A stretch of 7,447 nucleotides of DNA from JABMPO01 sp964539785. GTDB lineage: Bacteria; Fidelibacterota; Marinisomatia; Marinisomatales; TCS56. The stretch covers positions 1-7,447 of the forward strand of contig CAZIJQ010000085.1 of NCBI GenBank assembly GCA_964539785.1. The letters are read 5' to 3'. Positions 1 to 5,544 of this stretch are shown here, piece by piece (position 1 is the first letter of the stretch; every line of letters begins with the position of its first letter). The notes under the pieces were generated by a model that saw only the letters and a list, made by a program, of their open reading frames with translations, ran no database searches and was not told the DNA's origin. The position numbers and the translations under genes were made by a program.

Positions 1-75
1 GTTAGAAAAATACCGACCCGGTTTTTGTTCGGTATCGGCGTAATCATAATATTCATACTGAACTTCAGCGGTTGC
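1..75 (+). other. Out-of-frame lipoprotein-type signal peptide segment
   Basis: Reading from base 1, the plus strand encodes a basic n-region (Arg2, Lys3 and Arg7 of the visible peptide). A long hydrophobic stretch follows, containing FGIGVIIIFILNF, and then SGC with the Cys codon at 73-75. This is the shape of a type II (lipoprotein) signal peptide, although Phe at -3 is not the usual Leu. The frame differs by one base from the hydrolase at 72-944, whose TTG start overlaps the Cys codon. Lipid-anchored hydrolases of this type commonly have this arrangement in one frame. The segment is probably the 5' end of the same gene, with its start codon left of the window or at TTG 25, displaced by a one-base loss or a sequence error. 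Chance hydrophobicity cannot be excluded. Confidence 0.45.
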
Positions 76-944
76 CGATTAAATCGGAAATACCAATCAA
101 CAAAGGCAAAGCCCGGGTCGGCAGCGCCGAAATATATTATAAAATCGTTGGCGATGGCACACCCACTTTCGTGCTGCATGGCGGTCCCGGCGACACCCAC
201 GACACGATGCTGCAATTACAGGGATTGGCCGACAAATACCAACTGATTTTCTACGATCAACGGGCGGCGGGCCGCTCCACCGGTGATGCCGATACTGCCA
301 GCCATACCATCGAACAATTTGTAGAAGACCTGGATCAATTGAGGCAACAGCTCGCACCGGAAAAAATAAATTTAATTGGCGGCTCCTGGGGTGCCCTCCT
401 GGCAATGCAATATGCCATGAAATATTCAGGGAATATCAACAAGCTTGTGATCATGTCCACCACTGGTATTCGGGCTGAGTCAATGGAATCCTTCAGTGAC
501 GTTAAGGAAAAACGGCGTACCACCGTCGACAGTTTAGCACTAGAGAAAATATTCGCCAGTGATGGTTTCCAGCAGCGTTTGCCAGCCAGCTGGGAGAAAT
601 TCTGGCGGATTTATTTCCGCTCCTATTGTTACGATCCGACTTACGCCGACAGCATCAACCTCTGGTTGCGCGATACGACCTGGGCCATCATTCCCGGACG
701 CTATGCCGGTCTGGGTCGGTTTTTTAAAACCTACGATTTGGCACCTGACCTGAATAAAATCACGTGCCCGACTCTTGTCCTCTATGGCGATTATGATATG
801 ACCGCCTTGGAATGGGTCCTGCCAATTGTTGCTGGAATACCAGACGCCAGACTCAAGATCATCGAAAACGCCGGTCACTGGCTATGGGTCGAGGCGGTCG
901 ACAAAGTTATTCCGCTGATTCGAAAATTCTTTAGCGAAAACTGA
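72..944 (+). CDS. Alpha/beta hydrolase, proline iminopeptidase-like (S33 type)
   Basis: This is a serine hydrolase of the alpha/beta fold, closest in pattern to proline iminopeptidases, which remove N-terminal proline from peptides; related family members hydrolyse other amides or esters. Visible motifs are the oxyanion-hole HGGPG at residues 36-40, YDQRAAGRS at 61-69 (usually YDQRG.G.S, so one Gly is Ala here), the nucleophile elbow GGSWG with Ser105, the acid loop GDYD at 239-242 (Asp242 likely) and His269 in NAGHW. The triad is therefore complete, and 290 residues is normal for the core enzyme. The only in-frame start near the homology is TTG at 72, which has no clear ribosome binding site. 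The frame is open back to a stop at 3-5 but contains no ATG. A lipoprotein-like signal peptide lies just upstream in another frame, so the true protein may be an exported lipoprotein with a frameshift near 75-105. Substrate is unknown. Confidence 0.85.
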   Translation: MPIKSEIPINKGKARVGSAEIYYKIVGDGTPTFVLHGGPGDTHDTMLQLQGLADKYQLIFYDQRAAGRSTGDADTASHTIEQFVEDLDQLRQQLAPEKINLIGGSWGALLAMQYAMKYSGNINKLVIMSTTGIRAESMESFSDVKEKRRTTVDSLALEKIFASDGFQQRLPASWEKFWRIYFRSYCYDPTYADSINLWLRDTTWAIIPGRYAGLGRFFKTYDLAPDLNKITCPTLVLYGDYDMTALEWVLPIVAGIPDARLKIIENAGHWLWVEAVDKVIPLIRKFFSEN

Positions 945-957
945 GTTATTGATCAAA

Positions 958-971
958 GAATCAGGAATCAG
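958..971 (+). repeat. Tandem 7-bp duplication (GAATCAG x2)
   Basis: GAATCAG occurs twice head to tail, 14 bases after the stop of the first hydrolase gene. It is visible directly. It is too short to assign a role and may be a slippage product. The rest of the 146-base spacer (945-1090) is AT-rich and shows no clear terminator or promoter. Confidence 0.4.
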
Positions 972-1090
972 CGAGTGGCTGGGGTGAATAACCCAATAAT
1001 GTCATTAATTACTTTTCCGGCAAATACGAACACAATATATTCAGCACCCTGATATTATCATAATCACTCAATTATTGAAGTAATTAGCAC

Positions 1091-1471
1091 ATGAATATTC
1101 TACTCACCTTCGGCACCCGCATAGTAGTGCTAGCACTGCTGGCTTACTCAGTGGCAATCATTACCGAACAACGCAAACATAAAATCTCCAATCTGGTATT
1201 GTGGTTCATTTCCATCGGTATCCTGTTAGATCTAACTGCAACCGGATTCATGATCGCCGGTTCCCCAAATACTCCTTTCACAGTCCACGGAATTCTGGGT
1301 TACTCCTCCCTCACCGCCATGTTGATTGATGCCATTCTATTGTGGCGCTACCGCCTGAAAAATGATGCCGCCACTAAAGTCGGCCACTCGCTGCACCTCT
1401 ACTCGCGCGTTGCCTACATCTGGTGGATATTGGCATTTGTTACCGGCGGGGCTATTGCCATCCTCAACTAA
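1091..1471 (+). CDS. Small four-helix membrane protein, HsmA/TIGR03987-like
   Basis: This is an integral membrane protein of 126 residues with four predicted transmembrane helices at about residues 5-25, 36-56, 66-87 and 106-125. Helix 2 contains the pattern LDLTATGFM (Asp47), and helix 3 begins TVHGILGY (His66). A short basic loop (86-96) precedes His99 and His102 before helix 4. Length, helix number and the D..T.TG / HG.LG patterns resemble the HsmA (TIGR03987) family of uncharacterised membrane proteins; this is recognition from memory. No enzymatic motif is visible, and the conserved histidines could bind a metal or haem, which is speculation. Start is the ATG at 1091, with only a weak GAAG ten bases upstream. 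It lies 70 bases before the yqeB-like gene on the same strand, so co-transcription is possible, but no functional link is evident. Confidence 0.75.
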   Translation: MNILLTFGTRIVVLALLAYSVAIITEQRKHKISNLVLWFISIGILLDLTATGFMIAGSPNTPFTVHGILGYSSLTAMLIDAILLWRYRLKNDAATKVGHSLHLYSRVAYIWWILAFVTGGAIAILN

Positions 1472-1521
1472 ATAGTATTCAAACCACAGGCAGATTCCTG
1501 CCATTCCCCCCTGCATTTTCT

Positions 1522-1542
1522 CCGATTTCTGCTTAAAATCGG
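1522..1542 (+). promoter_or_regulatory. Hairpin abutting the GTG start of the yqeB-like gene
   Basis: CCGATTT at 1522-1528 and AAATCGG at 1536-1542 form a perfect 7-bp stem with a 7-base loop (ctgctta). The right arm ends on the first base of the GTG start codon at 1542. In mRNA it would cover the region where a ribosome binding site should be, and no Shine-Dalgarno sequence is evident nearby. It could restrain translation initiation or be a protein-binding palindrome. It has no U-tract, so it is not an intrinsic terminator. Confidence 0.4.
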
Positions 1543-2345
1543 TGGTGTTTGATAATATAAATATTGTGATTCGTGGCGCCGGTGAACTGGCCAGCGCGGC
1601 AGCATTGATTCTACATAATATCGGTTTTAGGGTAATCCTCACTGAATTACCGACTCCCTTGGCGATCCGCCGGACTGTTACATTCAGCGATGCAATTATT
1701 ACAAGCGAGACAACTGTGGAAGGTGTTACCGCCAGATTCTACAAGCTTGCCGAAATTGAAGCTGGTTTACCTCATAATATCTTACCGATTGTGTATGATA
1801 ATATGAAGGTTATCAAGACGCTAAAACCCCAAATTGTAGTTGACGCACGCATGCTCAAACGCGATCAACCGGAAATGAACTATGGAAAGGCGTTTGTTGT
1901 CGGCCTCGGACCTGGCTTCACCATTGGCAAGAACTGCCACGTAATCGTCGAAACCAAACGAGGGCACGAATTGGGCCGATTGATCTGGCAGGGTTCAGCA
2001 ATTCCAAATACCGGCATTCCAGGAGTTCTCGGTGGCGAATCCTGCCAACGGATAATTACAGCACCAGCTGAAGGACAGGTAATCTGGCGGGTCGATTTCG
2101 GTAACCTGGTCAAAAAATCGGAAATACTTGGAACTGTCGATCAAGTCCACCAGATAATTGCTCCAATTGCAGGGATTGTTCGTGGTTTGATCTCACCTCA
2201 AGTCATGGCAAGTCCGAGGATGAAAATCGGTGATATTGATCCCCGGGGTAAAGAAATAAATGTTCACCTCATCTCCGACAAAGCCCGGTCTGTTGGCCGG
2301 GGCATCATGGAAGCCGTTGTGCAGTTTTTGCAACAAACAGGTTAA
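1542..2345 (+). CDS. yqeB: EF2563/YqeB family molybdenum hydroxylase maturation protein
   Basis: The protein belongs to the family variously called EF2563 or YqeB. The family is associated with selenium-dependent molybdenum hydroxylases and is thought to help make or insert their molybdenum centre; its exact reaction is not established. Support comes from a chain of family-like motifs: an N-terminal nucleotide-binding-like IRGAGELAS (residues 10-18), RRTVTF (43-48), VVGLGPGF followed by GKNCH (119-133), ETKRGHELGR, NTGIPG, KIGDIDPRG and ISDKARSVG near the C-terminus. The length of 267 residues is normal for the family. Start is GTG at 1542 (a second GTG at 1545 is equally possible); there is no ATG before the conserved motif and no obvious ribosome binding site. 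The stop is 6 bases before the xdhC-like ATG, so the two genes probably form an operon. The hydroxylase they serve is not in this window. Confidence 0.88.
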   Translation: MVFDNINIVIRGAGELASAAALILHNIGFRVILTELPTPLAIRRTVTFSDAIITSETTVEGVTARFYKLAEIEAGLPHNILPIVYDNMKVIKTLKPQIVVDARMLKRDQPEMNYGKAFVVGLGPGFTIGKNCHVIVETKRGHELGRLIWQGSAIPNTGIPGVLGGESCQRIITAPAEGQVIWRVDFGNLVKKSEILGTVDQVHQIIAPIAGIVRGLISPQVMASPRMKIGDIDPRGKEINVHLISDKARSVGRGIMEAVVQFLQQTG

Positions 2346-2351
2346 TATTTG

Positions 2352-3395
2352 ATGGAAAAATATATTTATAATGCATTGATCGAATACAGTTTCGACCAAC
2401 CGGCAATGCTCTGTTCGCAGGTGGAATGGCAGGGATCTGTTCCCCGCCGCGATTATCCGGTCATGCTTGTTCTAGCTGATGGCACTACCATTGGCACTGT
2501 CGGGGGCGGGGCCATGGAACATCAGGTTATTAATGCTGCCAGAGATTTGTTTCCAACCGAGACCGCTGCGCTACGCAAATTCGACCTCAGCGCCACGAAA
2601 GCCCAAGGTGACGCCAGTATCTGCGGTGGACGGACAGCAATATTAATCGAACGGTTTACCCCGGCTACGCAAACATTTATCCGTGATGCCTTCAGCGGGG
2701 AGCAGGTTATCTTACTCCACATTTCCGGTGAAAATCCCGCCGTAATCAGTAGACAAATTGTAAACCTTGACCACAATCCAGGTAAATTTCCCGATTCTGT
2801 TGCAAATGCCCTACAATCCATTCAATCCGGCGGTCGTCCCAAAAGTATATCAATTGGGGATCAACTATTTCTGATTAAGCATACTAAAGCACAACCGGTG
2901 CTCCACATTTTTGGCGCCGGACATGTTGCCAAATCGGTTGCAGAAATAGCACAATTTGTCGAACTGGACCACTGTATTTATGACGATCGCTCCGATCTGG
3001 CGTCGCTTGAACGCTTCCCCGCAGCCTTATCGATAAATACTTCCCGGATCGATGCTGTCACAACCACTACCAAACTAGTGGAAAATGATTTCGTGCTGGT
3101 GGCAACCCGGGGACATCGCCATGATTTTCAGCTAATGCAATGGCTGTTAGATCAGAAAATAGCCTATCTCGGCCTTATGAGCAGCCAGCGCAAATGGAAA
3201 ATATTATCCAAAGCTTTGCTTGATTCCGGATTTAGCGAATCGCAATTAACGGCTGTCCACTCCCCGGTGGGCTTTGATATCGGTTCGGAAACCGTACCGG
3301 AAATTGCGGTCAGTATCTTATCGGAAATCATAAATCATATGCGCCGCGGTGAGCACACCAAACAATCACTTTCCGCTAGCAAAACAAATATATAA
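2352..3395 (+). CDS. xdhC: XdhC/CoxI family molybdenum hydroxylase maturation factor
   Basis: XdhC-family proteins bind molybdenum cofactor, help its sulfuration and deliver it to xanthine dehydrogenase-type enzymes in the cytoplasm. Both domains are present. The N-terminal XdhC/CoxI domain has GSVPRR (residues 28-33), DGTTIGTVGGG (43-53) with Glu56, and a CGG motif with Cys91, the position of the conserved cysteine implicated in cofactor handling. The C-terminal Rossmann domain starts VLHIFGAGHVAKS (Gly188-Ala-Gly190) and continues with YDDR, VATRGHRHD, YLGLMSSQRK and GSETVPEIAVSI, all typical of the family. I start at ATG 2352 (347 residues) rather than the TTG one codon earlier; an AGG at 2339-2341 is a weak ribosome binding site. 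The gene follows the yqeB-like gene by 6 bases. A structural hydroxylase gene is not seen nearby. Confidence 0.9.
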   Translation: MEKYIYNALIEYSFDQPAMLCSQVEWQGSVPRRDYPVMLVLADGTTIGTVGGGAMEHQVINAARDLFPTETAALRKFDLSATKAQGDASICGGRTAILIERFTPATQTFIRDAFSGEQVILLHISGENPAVISRQIVNLDHNPGKFPDSVANALQSIQSGGRPKSISIGDQLFLIKHTKAQPVLHIFGAGHVAKSVAEIAQFVELDHCIYDDRSDLASLERFPAALSINTSRIDAVTTTTKLVENDFVLVATRGHRHDFQLMQWLLDQKIAYLGLMSSQRKWKILSKALLDSGFSESQLTAVHSPVGFDIGSETVPEIAVSILSEIINHMRRGEHTKQSLSASKTNI

Positions 3396-3461
3396 AGATG
3401 GCGCATTGAATCTTTGCAAAAATGGATACTTTATCCCTGCAATATCGTTTGCAACAGAATC

Positions 3462-3492
3462 AAATAAATGATTAAAAACATATCATTTATTT
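3462..3492. repeat. Perfect 11-bp AT-rich inverted repeat
   Basis: AAATAAATGAT at 3462-3472 is matched exactly by its reverse complement ATCATTTATTT at 3482-3492, separated by 9 bases. The right arm runs into TTTT (3491-3494). It sits 67 bases after the xdhC stop and about 65 bases before the sigma-factor start, just upstream of a possible promoter. It may be a repressor or activator site for the sigma gene, or a weak AT-rich terminator for the yqeB-xdhC unit. The stem has only one GC pair, which argues against an efficient terminator. Confidence 0.55.
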
Positions 3493-3520
3493 TTAGGAAT
3501 AAAGTCTGATATTGTATAAA
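3492..3520 (+). promoter_or_regulatory. Possible promoter of the sigma-factor gene
   Basis: TATAAA at 3515-3520 is a good -10-like hexamer in a very AT-rich spacer. The hexamer 17 bases upstream (TTTAGG, 3492-3497) is a poor -35. Transcription from here would give a leader of about 30 bases before the ATG at 3557. The proposed -35 overlaps the last base of the inverted repeat at 3462-3492. The evidence is weak because AT-rich spacers contain such hexamers by chance. Confidence 0.25.
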
Positions 3521-3546
3521 TTATCAAGCTAACTTCGGTAAATTTC

Positions 3547-3551
3547 AGGAA
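3547..3551 (+). promoter_or_regulatory. Ribosome binding site of the sigma-factor gene
   Basis: AGGAA lies five bases before the ATG at 3557. It is the clearest Shine-Dalgarno-like site in the window and supports that start over any internal methionine. Confidence 0.6.
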
Positions 3552-3556
3552 TTTAA

Positions 3557-4408
3557 ATGGCAGCAAATTCAAGAAGCGGGTCCGGCAACCGAGAACTCAG
3601 CCGGTACTTGCAGGAAATAAGTAGATTCGAACCCCTCCCCCCCGCCCGTGAAGTCGAACTAACAGTTCGTATCAAGCAGGGCGATGATTTGGCGAAAAAA
3701 GAACTGATTGAAGCCAATCTGAGGTTTGTCGTTTCTACTGCAAAAAAATACCAGGGTATGGGACTCCAGTTAACGGATTTGATCAACGAAGGAAATATTG
3801 GTTTGATCAAAGCCGCTGGAAGATTTGACGAAACCCGTGGTTTTAAATTCATTTCCTATGCTGTCTGGTGGATCCGACAATCGATTTTACAGGCACTGGC
3901 AGAACAATCCCGGCTGGTTCGTTTGCCAATGAACCGGGTTGGGATGATTACAAAAATCACTCGCACCGCAGAAAAACTGGAAGCAGAAATGGAACGGTCT
4001 CCAAAAGCCGAGGAAATCGGACGACATTTGGAAATGACCGGTCATGAAATTGTCGACGCTATCCGTATCTCACGCCGTGCCCAGTCCCTGGATAATCCCC
4101 TCCGCGAAGGTGAGGATGGTTCACTTAAAGATATAATTCCGGATAATGGCTATTTGTTGCCCGATGAACCAATCATGTTCGAGTCACTCAAAGAGGAAAT
4201 ACACGCCGCTTTATCGACTTTGACCGATAGGGAGCAACAAATTCTCAAGCTGTATTTTGGAATTGATCGCGGTAAACCACTCACCCTGAACGAGATCGGC
4301 GAAGAGTTCAATCTAACGCGCGAACGCGTTCGCCAGATCAAGCAGAAAGCCATTCGGCGCCTGCAGCATCGTTCACGTCGCGAGGCGTTGAGACCCTACC
4401 TCACATAG
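3557..4408 (+). CDS. rpoD: RNA polymerase sigma factor, sigma-70 group (RpoD/SigA-like, no region 1.1)
   Basis: This sigma factor directs core RNA polymerase to -10/-35 promoters. Region 1.2 is present (YLQEISRFEPLPP, residues 17-29). Region 2 includes NLRFVVSTAKKYQ (54-66), DLINEGNIGLIKAAGRFD (74-91) and the promoter-melting and -10 recognition segment ETRGFKFISYAVWWIRQSI (92-110). Region 3 is at about 120-200, and region 4.2 carries the helix-turn-helix LTLNEIGEEFNLTRERVRQI (242-261). The 283-residue length reflects absence of region 1.1 and of the non-conserved insert, as in primary sigma factors of Bacteroidota and relatives. It could be the primary sigma factor or a group 2 paralogue; sequence alone does not decide. 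ATG 3557 has an AGGAA site. The gene is monocistronic by appearance, with an AT-rich spacer upstream and a strong terminator downstream. Confidence 0.9.
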   Translation: MAANSRSGSGNRELSRYLQEISRFEPLPPAREVELTVRIKQGDDLAKKELIEANLRFVVSTAKKYQGMGLQLTDLINEGNIGLIKAAGRFDETRGFKFISYAVWWIRQSILQALAEQSRLVRLPMNRVGMITKITRTAEKLEAEMERSPKAEEIGRHLEMTGHEIVDAIRISRRAQSLDNPLREGEDGSLKDIIPDNGYLLPDEPIMFESLKEEIHAALSTLTDREQQILKLYFGIDRGKPLTLNEIGEEFNLTRERVRQIKQKAIRRLQHRSRREALRPYLT

Positions 4409-4427
4409 GAAATCCAACAATTCAATG

Positions 4428-4456
4428 AAAAGGCGTCGTTAAGGCGCCTTTTTTAT
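4428..4456 (+). terminator. Rho-independent terminator after the sigma gene
   Basis: AAAAGGCG at 4428-4435 pairs perfectly with CGCCTTTT at 4445-4452 around a 9-base loop, and the right arm continues into a run of T to 4454. It starts 20 bases after the sigma stop codon at 4406-4408. An inner palindrome (AAGGCGCCTT, 4441-4450) overlaps the right arm. Confidence 0.85.
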
Positions 4457-4486
4457 TATCCCACAGTCCATTCTGCGTTGACGAGT

Positions 4487-4519
4487 AAAAAAAAGCCCCG
4501 CTGGTGACAGCGAGGCTTT
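4487..4519 (-). terminator. Rho-independent terminator for the minus-strand pepF remnant
   Basis: Read on the minus strand, a 12-base stem (4508-4519 with 4492-4503, four-base loop 4504-4507, one G-U wobble) is followed by eight T (4487-4494). It lies 16 bases beyond the stop codon of the peptidase remnant. Its survival next to a broken gene fits recent decay. Confidence 0.85.
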
Positions 4520-4535
4520 CCGAATACATTTATAA

Positions 4536-5467
4536 TTAATTCAGAAGCAGTTCTTCCATTTGTCCCACCAAATCGTTAAATAATTCCATGGCATCATCTA
4601 CTGGAACAGGTGAAGTCAAATCAACTCCAGCAGCTTTCAATTGTTCAATTGGATAAGCACTGCCACCGGATTTCAGGAAATTCATATAATTCTCCAGGGC
4701 ACCCTGACGGTCTTCCAAAACTGCTTTGGAAAGAGCTGCGGAAGCACAGTAACTGATGGCATATTTATAGACGTAAAAACGACGGTAAAAATGGGGTATC
4801 CGACCCCAGTTAAGCTTATAACCATCATCGATCACGGCCACGTCACCATACTATTTTTCCTCTACATCAAAATAGTTTGGTTTAATGATTCCACCGTTGC
4901 GGGCTTCCCTTCGGCAACCATCTGGTGGGCGTTTCGCTCAAACTCCGAAAAGATGATCTGGGTAAAAACCGTTCCCAGAAAATTATTAACCCATTGATCC
5001 AACAAAGCCAGTTTCAGTTTAGGATCGTCAGTATTTTTCAATAGATAGTCCATCAACAATGCTTCGTTAAAAGTGGAAGCTACTTCAGCAACGAATAGTG
5101 TGTAACCGGATGTGGGATAGGGTTGGTTTACGTTAGAATAATAGCTATGCATGGCATGACCCATTTCATGAGCCAGGGTAAACATATTGTCCTGGGTACC
5201 ATTGTAATTCATTAGGATATAGGGATGTGAGCTGTAAGTACCCCAAGAATAGGTCCCGCCCCGTTTTGCTTCTGTTTCATACACGTCGACCCAGCGGGAG
5301 GAGAAGCCTTTTTTCGCCATTTCGACATATTCTTCACCCATCGGCTCAAAAGCTTTGAGCAGGGTGGCAACTGCATCGTCATAGGCTACATCCAGGCTGA
5401 CATCCTCGACAATCGGAACGGCCGTATCATATAAATGAATTTCATCCATACCCATTACTTTACGGCG
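4536..5467 (-). pseudogene. pepF: Oligoendopeptidase F (M3 family) remnant, C-terminal half, broken
   Basis: PepF enzymes are cytoplasmic zinc metallopeptidases of about 600 residues that cut short peptides. Here about 310 C-terminal residues remain. The first readable part (5467 down to about 4877) runs from RRKVMGMDEIHLYD through the zinc site AHEMGHAMHS (bases about 5147-5176), with the third-ligand glutamate in FVAEVAS. A stop (TAA, 5468-5470) sits directly before RRKV, and no N-terminal half is found upstream. Near 4875-4876 one base is missing: after NQ the expected codon has two bases, and YFDVEEK then continues in another frame. A TAG at 4851-4853 stands where family members usually have Tyr (EEK-stop-YGDVAVIDD). 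The remainder to the stop at 4536-4538 contains the family motif RIPHFYRRFYVYKYA and is intact. Three independent lesions make this a pseudogene; sequencing error could explain at most the two small ones. Confidence 0.9.
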
Positions 5468-5536
5468 TTATTCAGAATTTATAATTGTATTTTGCAATAA
5501 CAATATTTTATGAATACTTTTTCCGACCAACTCGTT

Positions 5537-5540
5537 AGGG
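5537..5540 (+). promoter_or_regulatory. Ribosome binding site of the lipid kinase gene
   Basis: AGGG lies four bases before the ATG at 5545, which is rather close but supports this start. The 77-base divergent spacer upstream (5468-5544) is AT-rich and must hold the promoter for the two-gene unit. No clear -35/-10 pair stands out. Confidence 0.4.
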
Positions 5541-5544
5541 AATC

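Noticed and set aside
540..878. Minus-strand open frame within the first hydrolase gene
   Set aside because: It lies wholly opposite a gene with a complete catalytic triad and has no recognisable motifs or ribosome binding site.
1489..1502. GGCAG/CTGCC hairpin after the small membrane protein gene as a terminator
   Set aside because: The stem is only 5 bp with a 4-base loop and is followed by a C-rich tract rather than T.
3413..3454. TTTGCAA repeated at 3413-3419 and 3448-3454
   Set aside because: It is a 7-bp AT-rich direct repeat with no further structure and is expected by chance in such a spacer.
3553..3852. Minus-strand open frame opposite the start of the sigma-factor gene
   Set aside because: It mirrors conserved sigma regions 1.2 to 2.3 and its composition is that of a shadow frame.
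4641..4997. Plus-strand open frame of 118 codons crossing the break in the peptidase remnant
   Set aside because: It is antisense to clear M3 peptidase homology, has no family-like motifs, and stays open only because the opposite strand was coding.
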